The notes beneath the pieces were generated by a model, which was given only the letters and a program-made list of their open reading frames with translations, was not told the DNA's origin and searched no databases. Below, in pieces: positions 1 through 5,355 of a stretch of 5,355 nucleotides of DNA. The translations under genes and the position numbers were made by a program. The DNA comes from Verrucomicrobiota bacterium (GTDB lineage Bacteria > Verrucomicrobiota > Verrucomicrobiia > Opitutales > Opitutaceae), in the NCBI GenBank assembly GCA_023446865.1, contig JAEXPL010000480.1:1-5355 (forward strand). The letters run 5' to 3'. Position 1 is the stretch's first letter; each line of letters opens with the position of its first letter.

Positions 1-508
1 GCAGGTCGGGCCGGCGGTGGCGCAGGCGGTTGAGGTGGCCGAGGAGGAAATCGATGTTGAGCGAGCGCTCGTGCGCCTCGTCGACGATGATGGTGTCGTA
101 GCCGCGCAGATCGCGGTCGGCCTGGGCCTCGGCAAGCAGCATGCCGTCGGTGAGAAATTTCACGGCGGTCTGGCGCGAGGTCTGGTCGTTGAAGCGGATC
201 TTGCAGCCGACCTCGCGGCCCCACGGCACGCCGAGCTCCTCGGCCACGCGGCGCGAGACGGAGAGCGCGGCGACGCGGCGCGGCTGCGTGCAGGCGATGC
301 GGCCGTGGCGTCCGCGGCCGGCCTCGAGGCAGAACTTCGGCAGCTGCGTGGTTTTGCCCGAGCCGGTTTCGCCGGAGAGGATCACGACCGGGTGCTCGCG
401 GATGGCGCGCACGATCTCCTCGCGGCGCGCCGTGATCGGCAGCTCCGGCGGGAAATCGAGCCGCCAGGCGGGCGGCTCCTCGCGGCGTTGGTGCGGCGCG
501 TGATCCAT
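1..508 (-). CDS. hrpA: ATP-dependent DEAH-box RNA helicase, HrpA type (N-terminal part; gene runs off the left edge)
   Basis: The first 169 residues of a superfamily 2 DEAH-box helicase are visible. Members use ATP hydrolysis to unwind or remodel RNA in the cytoplasm; HrpA proteins have been linked to mRNA processing and rescue of stalled ribosomes. Motif I (Walker A) GETGSGKTT is at residues 46-54, motif Ia TQPRRVAA at 74-81, TDGMLL at 120-125, and motif II DEAH at 143-146. The stretch DEAHERSLNIDFLLG is typical of HrpA rather than HrpB. About 45 residues precede Walker A, a shorter N-terminus than in Escherichia coli HrpA. The ATG at 506-508 is the only plausible start: the frame meets a stop at 590-592 and has no other ATG, GTG or TTG in between. 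No Shine-Dalgarno motif precedes it. HrpA proteins are usually about 1,200-1,300 residues, so most of the gene is outside the window. It lies 109 bases downstream of coaB in the same direction, but the hairpin between them leaves cotranscription open. Confidence 0.92.
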   Translation of the reverse strand, partial: MDHAPHQRREEPPAWRLDFPPELPITARREEIVRAIREHPVVILSGETGSGKTTQLPKFCLEAGRGRHGRIACTQPRRVAALSVSRRVAEELGVPWGREVGCKIRFNDQTSRQTAVKFLTDGMLLAEAQADRDLRGYDTIIVDEAHERSLNIDFLLGHLNRLRHRRPDL

Positions 509-580
509 GAAGTCGGGGGAACGTTGTCCCGCAAAGCGGCCCGGCGGGGAAGCGCGAAACGCGGAGCGTCCGACGACTGA

Positions 581-602
581 GCGACACTCTCACGAGCGTC
601 GC
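581..602 (-). other. Intercistronic hairpin with GNRA tetraloop between coaB and hrpA
   Basis: On the minus-strand transcript, arms GCGACGCTC and GAGTGTCGC can form a 9-bp stem closed by GTGA, a GNRA-type tetraloop. The only non-Watson-Crick pair is a G-U wobble on the minus strand, which would be an A-C mismatch on the plus strand, so the structure fits minus-strand RNA. It begins 15 bases after the coaB stop codon. No run of U follows, so it is not a standard intrinsic terminator. It could protect the 3' end of the coaB message, pause polymerase, or be a processing site before hrpA. Confidence 0.45.
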
Positions 603-617
603 CACCCCGCGGCGGTT

Positions 618-1253
618 TCAAGCCTTCGACCAGACGGCGTGCAGGGCGGCAGCGAGGGCGGGCACGCCGGCGAGGAGCAAGGGAGTCGTGGCGGGCCGTG
701 CCCAGAGATAGAAGGGGTGCGTCGCCGAGGACTGGATCTCGTGCAGGTCGTTGTGCACGGTGGCGTCGACCCCGCCGGCAGCCCACTGCGCGAGCACGGC
801 GGCGCGGCGCGCCTCGGCATCGGCGCCGACGGTGAACTTGAAGCCGATCACGCGCATGGGGCGCGGGGACATGGCCTTGATCTGCGGGAGAATCTTCGGG
901 TTGCGCACGAGGCGCAGAACGAGCTCGTCGGCGTCGGAGCGGATCTTGCCGGGCTGGGTGGTGTCGGGCCGGTAGTCGGCCACGGCGGCGGTCATGATGA
1001 CGGCCTCGAAGAGGCCGGTGGCGAGCCGGCGCTGGAGGCGGGCAAGCAGGTCTGCACAGGAGGAAAACGTCTCGCAGTCGGGCACCTGCTGGGGCTTGGC
1101 CGATCCTTCGCCGCGCAGGAGGGTGACATCGTGGCCGTAGCCCAGCAGCGCATCGGCCAACGCGGCGCCGGTCTTGCCGGAGCTGACGTTGGAAACGAAG
1201 CGGACTTCATCGAGCGGCTCGCGTGTCGCTCCGGCGGTGACGAGGATTTTCAT
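618..1253 (-). CDS. coaB: Phosphopantothenate-cysteine ligase, stand-alone CoaB
   Basis: This 211-residue cytoplasmic enzyme is predicted to join 4'-phosphopantothenate and cysteine, using a nucleoside triphosphate, to give 4'-phosphopantothenoylcysteine, the substrate of CoaC encoded just upstream. The Rossmann-like N-terminus has VTAGATREP (5-13) and RFVSNVSSGKTG (18-29), in which R18 and N22 match the R206 and N210 region of Escherichia coli CoaBC. TAAVADYRP (88-96) is followed by K103, matching the catalytic lysine K289, and NPKIL (118-122). GFKF (137-140) and HND (167-169) form the C-terminal signature. The protein spans one complete ligase domain with no fused decarboxylase. The Lys after GF resembles monofunctional streptococcal and human ligases more than the GFAAET of fused CoaBC. 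The ATG at 1251-1253 begins directly at the conserved first beta strand, and no Shine-Dalgarno motif precedes it. The 68 bases upstream in the transcript are about 85% pyrimidine. Confidence 0.92.
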   Translation of the reverse strand: MKILVTAGATREPLDEVRFVSNVSSGKTGAALADALLGYGHDVTLLRGEGSAKPQQVPDCETFSSCADLLARLQRRLATGLFEAVIMTAAVADYRPDTTQPGKIRSDADELVLRLVRNPKILPQIKAMSPRPMRVIGFKFTVGADAEARRAAVLAQWAAGGVDATVHNDLHEIQSSATHPFYLWARPATTPLLLAGVPALAAALHAVWSKA

Positions 1254-1274
1254 GGGAGGAGGCGAAAGGCGAGA

Positions 1275-1377
1275 GGGCGGACGGTGGAGGATGGAGGCGA
1301 CAGAAGGAAGCGAAGTGGAAGTTCGGTCGGCGGCCTGCGTGCGTCTCGTGCTTCTTGTTAGCTTCTGTGAAGTTCCG
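1275..1377. repeat. Intergenic element, copy A (between coaC and coaB), diverged inverted-end repeat
   Basis: This copy shares several blocks with the element at 1970-2098: gggcggacgg (1275-1284), ggcgacagaagg (1296-1307), and tctgtg followed by gttccg at the right end (1364-1377, one base longer than in copy B). Inside it, acagaag (1300-1306) is inverted against cttctgt (1362-1368), and the sequences inside these arms are loosely complementary. The gggcggacgg block lies on the other side of the acagaagg block compared with copy B, so the copies have been rearranged or have decayed. It has no coding potential of its own. It may be a degenerate member of a dispersed intergenic repeat family. 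The shared blocks are seen directly; the family and its mobility are inferred. Confidence 0.5.
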
Positions 1378-1407
1378 CAGCGAATCCGAGGCTTGGAGTC
1401 GCTGGGC

Positions 1408-1950
1408 TCAACCCAGCGCCTTGAGCACGTCGACGGCGATCGACTCGGGGTCGGGGAGACGGCCGGGGCCGCCCTCGCCGCAGGCGTGCATGCCTTCGGC
1501 GGGCTCGATGAAGCGCACGCCCCAGCCGCGGAGCGTCGCGGCGCCGGCCTGTGTGGCGGGATGCAGCCACATCCGGTGGTTCATGGCGGGCACGACCAGC
1601 CACGGCTTCTTGTCGAGTTCCCAGGCGAGGAAGAGCGTGCCGAGCAGGTCGTCGGCGATGCCGGCGGCGAGGCGGTTGATGCAATTGGCGGTGGCCGGGC
1701 AGACGATCGCGAGGTCGGCATTGCGGGCGAACTCGATGTGGTCGAGCGCGGCGCCGTCGGTCCACATGTCGTCGTAGACGCGGCGGCCGGGGAGGCCTTC
1801 GAGCGGGGACTTGCCGATGAAGTGCAGCGCGGCGGGAGTCGTGACCGTCTGCACGGTCACGCCGGCTTGGGCGAGGCGCGAGATCGTGGTGGTGGCCTTC
1901 GCGCAAGCGATCGAGCCGGTGAGGAAGAAGAGGATGTTTTTCGAGGCCAT
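1408..1950 (-). CDS. coaC: Phosphopantothenoylcysteine decarboxylase, stand-alone CoaC
   Basis: A 180-residue FMN-dependent flavoprotein of the HFCD (homo-oligomeric cysteine decarboxylase) family, predicted to convert 4'-phosphopantothenoylcysteine to 4'-phosphopantetheine in CoA synthesis. TGSIAC (11-16) is the N-terminal flavin-binding motif. DHIEFARNADL (70-80) carries the catalytic His71, equivalent to H75 of Escherichia coli CoaBC, and PATAN (85-89) follows. PAMNHRMW (121-128) is the substrate-recognition PxMNxxMW motif with Asn124. HACGEGGPGRLPDP (155-168) holds the active-site Cys157 in the substrate-clamp region. The length equals one decarboxylase domain, and the reading frame stops where a fused protein would continue into CoaB. 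The ATG at 1948-1950 places TGSIAC at the usual distance from the N-terminus. The leader is C-rich with no Shine-Dalgarno motif. panB lies 167 bases upstream and coaB 154 bases downstream, both in the same direction, which supports a coenzyme A cluster. Confidence 0.95.
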   Translation of the reverse strand: MASKNILFFLTGSIACAKATTTISRLAQAGVTVQTVTTPAALHFIGKSPLEGLPGRRVYDDMWTDGAALDHIEFARNADLAIVCPATANCINRLAAGIADDLLGTLFLAWELDKKPWLVVPAMNHRMWLHPATQAGAATLRGWGVRFIEPAEGMHACGEGGPGRLPDPESIAVDVLKALG

Positions 1951-1969
1951 GGCGGGGGCGGTGCGGAGT

Positions 1970-2098
1970 GGCGACAGAAGGTAACGAAGATAACGAAGGG
2001 CGGACGGAGAAGGACGGAGAATGAACTGATAATCTGGGGCCGAGCCTTTGGCGCGCTGGAACGGTCTTGGTTTCCTTCGTTACCGTCTGTGGGTTCCG
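1970..2098. repeat. Intergenic element, copy B (between panB and coaC), inverted repeat with internal direct repeat
   Basis: The left arm acagaaggtaacgaag (1974-1989) is the reverse complement, with one mismatch in 16, of cttcgttaccgtctgt (2075-2090). The left arm also carries taacgaag twice in tandem (1982-1989 and 1991-1998), so the right arm could pair with either unit. The roughly 85 bases between the arms are purine-rich at the left (gggcggacggagaagg) and have no coding frame of note. On the minus-strand transcript this could fold into a long stem-loop shortly before coaC. Blocks are shared with copy A at 1275-1377. The arms are seen in the sequence; that they belong to a dispersed family is inferred. 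Confidence 0.65.
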
Positions 2099-2117
2099 AT
2101 GGTCCGGAATCGCTTTG

Positions 2118-2909
2118 TCAGCGGAAGCTTTCCTTCTCGTTGGGGAACGTGCCGGCGCGGACAGCTTCGGCGTAGGCGGTCACGCCGGTCTTCATCACGG
2201 TCGCGCTGTCGGCGAAGCGGCGGACGAACTTCGGTTTGAAGTCGGGAGTGAGGCCGAGGAGGTCGTGGAAGACGAGCACCTGGCCATCGCAGTCGACGCC
2301 GGCGCCGATGCCGATGGTTGGGATCTTCGCCGTGGCGGTCACGCTCTGGGCGAGTGCGGACGGCACGCATTCGAGGACCATCGAGAAGCAGCCGGCGGCC
2401 TGCAGCGCGGCGGCATCGGTGCGGAGCTGGGCGGCCTCGGCGGGTTCCTTGGCCTGGACCTTGTAGCCGCCGAGCGCATGCACGGATTGCGGCGTGAGGC
2501 CGAGGTGGCCCATGACGGGGATCCCGGACTCGACGAGGTGGTGGAGCACGTCGGCGTGGCCGCGCACGCCCTCGGCCTTCACGGCGTGGGCGCCGGCGCG
2601 AAGCAGGGCGGCGGCGCAGTCGAGCGCGTAGGCGTTGCCCTTGCGCACGGCGAGGAAAGGCATGTCGGCGATGATGAGCTTGTCCGGCGCCTGGCGCGCG
2701 ACGAGGCGGGTGTGCGTCGCCATGATCTCAGTGGTGGCGCCGAGGGTGTCGCGATCGCCGTAGAGCGTCATCATCACACTGTCGCCGACGAGCAAGCAGT
2801 CGACGGGCGCCTCGGCCAGTAACCGCGCGGACCAGGCGTCGTAGGCGGTAACCATTACGATTTTGCGGCCTGCGGCTTTGGCGTCGGCGAACTCGCGGAT
2901 CGTCTTCAT
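2118..2909 (-). CDS. panB: 3-methyl-2-oxobutanoate hydroxymethyltransferase (ketopantoate hydroxymethyltransferase)
   Basis: A 263-residue cytoplasmic TIM-barrel enzyme, predicted to transfer a hydroxymethyl group from 5,10-methylenetetrahydrofolate to 2-oxoisovalerate, giving ketopantoate, the first committed step of pantothenate synthesis. VGDSVMMTLYG (41-51) carries Asp43, and IADMPF (80-85) carries Asp82; these are the two metal-binding aspartates. AVKAEG (109-114) has the conserved Lys111 and Glu113. GHLGLTPQSV (134-143) and LECVP (179-183), with catalytic Glu180, follow. GIGAG (200-204) and DGQVLVFHDLLGL (208-220) close the barrel. The length matches Escherichia coli PanB (264 residues). 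VMMT replaces the common LGMT or AMV in the first motif, a mild departure. The ATG at 2907-2909 is chosen because MKTIREF matches the family N-terminus; the frame stays open upstream for 72 more codons, but that part looks like non-coding composition. No Shine-Dalgarno motif is present. It is the first gene of the coenzyme A cluster. Confidence 0.97.
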   Translation of the reverse strand: MKTIREFADAKAAGRKIVMVTAYDAWSARLLAEAPVDCLLVGDSVMMTLYGDRDTLGATTEIMATHTRLVARQAPDKLIIADMPFLAVRKGNAYALDCAAALLRAGAHAVKAEGVRGHADVLHHLVESGIPVMGHLGLTPQSVHALGGYKVQAKEPAEAAQLRTDAAALQAAGCFSMVLECVPSALAQSVTATAKIPTIGIGAGVDCDGQVLVFHDLLGLTPDFKPKFVRRFADSATVMKTGVTAYAEAVRAGTFPNEKESFR

Positions 2910-3167
2910 GGGACGGGCAGGAAACCGGATCCGGGGCCGGAGGGCAACGGCGGACTGCGCAGGGAAGCCAGCCCAACTCTCCCCGCCCAAACCATCGGCC
3001 GGGAGTCCGCCGGTGGCGGTGCGACGAGCGCACATGGAATCTGGAGCATTCCTTCGCGTGTGTGTCGCCGGGAGGACTGAGCCAACGGTGTCGAAGCTGT
3101 CTTGCGTTTTCAGGACTGCTCTCAAGCGAGTCCGCGCTCAACCGCCGCATCCGGGATCAATGCGGGC
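2910..3167. other. Intergenic region between the GH3 gene and panB, presumed to hold the panB promoter
   Basis: These 258 bases separate the GH3 stop from the panB start, the largest gap in the window, and make a separate promoter for the coenzyme A genes likely. I find no convincing -35/-10 pair on the minus strand: TTGAGA occurs (complement of 3121-3126), but nothing resembling TATAAT lies 16-18 bases further on. Small dyads are present: CCGGATCCGG (2925-2934), 15 bases before the panB start, CCGCC/GGCGG (3007-3019) and GGAAT/ATTCC (3036-3052). In sequence this GC-rich they may be chance. Confidence 0.4.
3145..3165 (-). terminator. Possible hairpin just after the GH3 stop codon, without a U-run
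   Basis: On the minus strand, two bases after the TAG stop of the GH3 gene, CCGCATT and GATGCGG can form a 7-bp stem (one T-G wobble) around a 7-base loop. No U-tract follows, so this would be a weak or factor-dependent terminator, or a 3'-end stabiliser. The position immediately after the stop codon is the main support. Confidence 0.3.
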
Positions 3168-4790
3168 CTACGCGTGCAGATGCACCGGACTCACTCCGCG
3201 GAACGGCGCGCGGCCGAGCAAGGCCCGCACCACGGCGTGTTGCACGGCGGGGACCGGTGAATAGGCGTTGATCACGGTCGGGCAGCCGGCGAACTCGCGG
3301 ACTTGCCAGGGGTGTCCAAGCGAAATGAACACCGTGGGCAGTTCCGGCCACGTGCGCACCATGCTCAGTGGAAACGGTCCGAGCAGCTCGGACCAGGGGA
3401 CGCGGAGCGAGTGTTTCCCGACCCCGGCCTCATCGGCGGTGACCCAGATCGCGGCATCGAAACGCTCGCGAGTGATGTCGGCGGGATCGGCGTAGCGCTC
3501 CACGGCGAAGCCCGCCGCGAGCAGGCAGGCCTCGATCAGCAACGGCGGCAGGGCGCCGGTCCAGCCGGTGCGTCGCTGCGGTTCGATGAGCAGCAGGCGG
3601 TGGTGGCGGCGCGGATCCAACGGGAGGAGGTTTGCGTCGTCGCGCACGAGCGTGACCGCGGCTCGCGCCGTCTCCTCGGCCCAGCGGCGATGCCGGTCGC
3701 GCGCGGTTCGCGAGAGCGGGCGCGGTGCGCGGTTCTGGCGCGGCAGACCCAGGGCGGCCTTGAAGGCGAGGACGCGCAGCACCGCTTCAGCGACCCGTTC
3801 GTCCGGCAACCGTTTCGCGGCGACGGCGCGCACGAGATAGTCGAGGTCGAGTTCGGGATCGACCGGGAAGAGCAACAGATCGCAGCCGTTGGCGATCACC
3901 TGGGGCACCAGCTTCTCGCGCGGGGCCTGTGTGGTGAGTCCGGCCATCGAACTCGCATCGGAGAGGATCACGCCGTTGAAACCGAGCTCCTCGCGCAGCA
4001 GGCGGAGATTGAGCTGACGGGAAAGCGTGGCGGGCATGCGCCCCGCGCCTTGGCGGCCGGGCAACGCGATGTGTCCGCTCATCATGGACAGCACGCCGGC
4101 GCGGATCGCCGCACGGAAGACGTGTCCGTAGGTGCGCTCCCACGTGGTCGGCGGGAGTGGATTGATCGCCGTGGTGTTGTGCTGGTCGAGGTCGCCCGCA
4201 CCGTCGCCCGGCCAGTGCTTCGCGCAGGCGGCCATGCCCCGGCGCTGGAGCGTCTCGATGTAGCAGCGCACGCAGCGTGCGACGTGGCGCGGATCGTCGC
4301 CGAAGGCGCGGGTGCTGACCACGGGGTTGTTGCGATCGAAATCGAGATCGGCCACCGGCGTGAGCGACCAGTTGAAGCCGGCCGCGCGACCCTCATCGGC
4401 CGCGACCTGCGCCATCCGCGCGACGGCGTCGAGGCCGGCGGCGGCGGCGGCCAGCGGATTGGGAAACGCGGTGCCTTCGGCGCCGCCGATCGCGCCGAGT
4501 TCGCCGAACTCAAGATCCGCGCAGAGCAGCGGCGGCACGGCGCTGGCGGCGCGTAGGCGTCGCGCCTCCTCGCGCAGTTGCGCCGGCGGGCGGGTGGCGG
4601 TGCGGAAGAGGCCACCGACGCCCAGCGCCGCGAAGCGCTCGAGGTTGTCGGCGCTGGTGTCGACCGCGAGCGGCACGAGCAACTGGGCGAGGCGTTCGCG
4701 CGCGCTCAGGCGGGCGAAGGTGCTTTCCACCCAGGCAAGTTCGGCGGCGCCGAGCCGGAACGGGGCGCGTTGCAGGTGCCGGAGGTTCAT
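3168..4790 (-). CDS. Glycoside hydrolase family 3 protein, beta-N-acetylhexosaminidase-like branch
   Basis: A 540-residue protein with a GH3 TIM-barrel domain (about 30-350) and a C-terminal alpha/beta-sandwich domain (about 370-535). It has no signal peptide or membrane segment, so it probably acts in the cytoplasm on imported saccharides. ADLEFG (91-96) and TPVADLDFDRNNPVVSTRAF (144-163) are typical substrate-side motifs. KHWPGDGAGDLDQH (191-204) matches the catalytic loop of NagZ-type enzymes, with Asp202 and His204 placed like the Asp-His acid/base dyad. The nucleophile is predicted to be Asp278 in VILSDASSMAGL. ETARAAVTLVRDDANLLPL (373-391) opens the C-terminal domain, and GHPWQVREF (492-500) and AYSPVPA (509-515) complete it. 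The loop has GDG where NagZ has GHG, so the substrate is uncertain; a hexosaminidase, beta-glucosidase or phosphorylase are all possible. The ATG at 4788-4790 overlaps the stop of the upstream AraC-type gene as ATGA, which decides the start over an upstream ATG in low-complexity Arg-rich sequence and indicates translational coupling. No Shine-Dalgarno motif is seen. Confidence 0.9.
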   Translation of the reverse strand: MNLRHLQRAPFRLGAAELAWVESTFARLSARERLAQLLVPLAVDTSADNLERFAALGVGGLFRTATRPPAQLREEARRLRAASAVPPLLCADLEFGELGAIGGAEGTAFPNPLAAAAAGLDAVARMAQVAADEGRAAGFNWSLTPVADLDFDRNNPVVSTRAFGDDPRHVARCVRCYIETLQRRGMAACAKHWPGDGAGDLDQHNTTAINPLPPTTWERTYGHVFRAAIRAGVLSMMSGHIALPGRQGAGRMPATLSRQLNLRLLREELGFNGVILSDASSMAGLTTQAPREKLVPQVIANGCDLLLFPVDPELDLDYLVRAVAAKRLPDERVAEAVLRVLAFKAALGLPRQNRAPRPLSRTARDRHRRWAEETARAAVTLVRDDANLLPLDPRRHHRLLLIEPQRRTGWTGALPPLLIEACLLAAGFAVERYADPADITRERFDAAIWVTADEAGVGKHSLRVPWSELLGPFPLSMVRTWPELPTVFISLGHPWQVREFAGCPTVINAYSPVPAVQHAVVRALLGRAPFRGVSPVHLHA

Positions 4791-5355
4791 GGGCTGCGGA
4801 GCGGGCTCGACGCCGGCAGGTGGCGCTGGAGCAGGTGGTAGGCGAGTCCGGAGTCGGCCACGCCGTAGCCGCTTTCTCCCAAGCCGGCGACGAACATGCC
4901 GCCCTGGGCACGCCGCCATTCGGTCGGTGTGGTGCGGAACTGGCGCCGGAACGCCTCGTTGTAGCTCTTCACGTTCGGGAAACCGGACGCGAGCGCGAGG
5001 TCGAGGATCGAGACCTTGCCGGCGGCGAGGTGCGGGAGCGACTGCCGCACGCGCACCTGCCGGAGGTAACCGCCGAAGGTCGTGCCCAGGCGTTCCTTGA
5101 AGAGCCGCGCGAGGTAGCTGACGGAGACGCCCTCCGCCGCGGCCAGGCCCGCGCTGGTGAGCGGCTCCGCGCTGTGTGCTTCGATGTGGGCGACAATCCG
5201 TTCGAGACGACGGCCCAGCGCCTCGTCGGACTCGCCCTCGGCGAGCTCGCGCGGGGCGGCGCCCAAGGTCGAGGGGATCTCGCGGACGAGCAGTCCTAGA
5301 AGTTGCAGGACGCCCGACTCGGCGAGGAACCGGTAGCCGGGGCGACGCAGCCGCA
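4787..5355 (-). CDS. AraC/XylS-family transcriptional regulator (C-terminal part; gene runs off the right edge)
   Basis: 188 residues are visible, ending at a TGA at 4787-4789; the frame is open to the window edge, so the N-terminal effector-binding domain is missing. The first visible segment, YRFLAESGVLQLLGLLVREI, looks like the helical linker usually found before the DNA-binding domain. The complete AraC domain spans roughly visible residues 49-149 (bases about 5210-4908), with two helix-turn-helix units: LTSAGLAAAEGVSVSYLARL, and VSILDLALASGFPNVKSYNE followed by AFRRQFRTTPTEWRR. A tail of about 40 residues follows, longer than usual after the second unit. The protein probably binds upstream of its own operon and responds to a sugar, since it is coupled by a 4-base overlap to the GH3 gene; the ligand cannot be read from this window. 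A TTG at 5264-5266 could be taken for a start but lies between linker and DNA-binding domain, so it is read as an internal leucine. Confidence 0.93.
   Translation of the reverse strand, partial: RLRRPGYRFLAESGVLQLLGLLVREIPSTLGAAPRELAEGESDEALGRRLERIVAHIEAHSAEPLTSAGLAAAEGVSVSYLARLFKERLGTTFGGYLRQVRVRQSLPHLAAGKVSILDLALASGFPNVKSYNEAFRRQFRTTPTEWRRAQGGMFVAGLGESGYGVADSGLAYHLLQRHLPASSPLRSP

Noticed and set aside
382..786. Minus-strand open frame of 134 codons spanning the coaB-hrpA junction
   Set aside because: It is out of frame with both genes and its translation is Arg-rich without a recognisable domain. It is a shadow of the high GC content.
507..2822. Plus-strand open frames of roughly 250-330 codons (507-1361, 1174-2175, 2067-2822)
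   Set aside because: They lie opposite coaB, coaC and panB, whose minus-strand products carry full catalytic motifs. The plus-strand translations have low complexity and no family resemblance.
2925..2934. 10-bp palindrome CCGGATCCGG before panB as an operator
   Set aside because: Short GC palindromes are expected by chance in this composition, and there is no second copy or known matching regulator.
2910..3125. 72-codon N-terminal extension of panB from an ATG at 3125
   Set aside because: The family N-terminus begins at MKTIREF (2909), and the extension does not resemble any domain. The region more likely holds the promoter and leader.
3090..3130. TTGAGA as a -35 box for panB on the minus strand
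   Set aside because: At the 17-base spacing the downstream hexamer is AGACAG, which does not resemble a -10 box.
3303..4556. Long open plus-strand frame of 417 codons opposite the GH3 gene
   Set aside because: It is antisense to a protein with clear GH3 motifs. The long open frame follows from high GC and codon bias, and its translation is rich in Arg, Gly, Glu and Ala without any recognisable domain.
4791..4919. Upstream ATG at 4919 for the GH3 gene
   Set aside because: It would overlap 43 codons of the conserved AraC-type regulator and encode Arg/Pro-rich low-complexity sequence. The ATGA overlap at 4787-4790 is a far better start.
4787..5266. A short AraC protein starting at TTG 5266
   Set aside because: The frame continues upstream to the window edge with linker-like helical sequence typical of AraC proteins, so the TTG is an internal leucine.

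Overview
This 5,355-base window is very GC-rich bacterial chromosome with all six genes on the minus strand, so transcription runs from right to left. Gene content, amino-acid style and C-rich leaders without Shine-Dalgarno motifs suggest a member of the Verrucomicrobiota, probably close to Opitutaceae. That placement is inference from family resemblance, not a database result.

Reading in the direction of transcription, the right edge holds the 3' part of an AraC/XylS-type transcription factor whose N-terminus lies outside the window. Its stop codon overlaps, as ATGA, the start of a cytoplasmic glycoside hydrolase family 3 (GH3) protein of the beta-N-acetylhexosaminidase-like branch. These two form one translationally coupled unit, probably a small sugar-responsive operon. 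A 258-base gap without a gene follows, with a possible hairpin just after the GH3 stop.

The middle of the window is a coenzyme A cluster: panB (ketopantoate hydroxymethyltransferase), coaC (phosphopantothenoylcysteine decarboxylase) and coaB (phosphopantothenate-cysteine ligase). PanB acts at the start of pantothenate synthesis. CoaB and CoaC act in turn after pantothenate has been phosphorylated. CoaB and CoaC are two separate proteins here, whereas most bacteria carry one fused CoaBC protein. The gaps panB-coaC (167 bases) and coaC-coaB (154 bases) hold two diverged copies of one intergenic element with inverted ends, and the leaders just before coaC and coaB are strongly pyrimidine-rich.

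The left edge holds the first 169 codons of a DEAH-box RNA helicase of the HrpA type, separated from coaB by 109 bases that contain a strong hairpin with a GNRA tetraloop.

I see no CRISPR array, transposase, tRNA, rRNA, phage gene or clear defence system. The genes are mostly housekeeping. The points worth a second look are the paired intergenic elements, the split CoaB/CoaC, the altered catalytic loop of the GH3 protein and the leader composition. I do not see evidence for a wholly new biological system.
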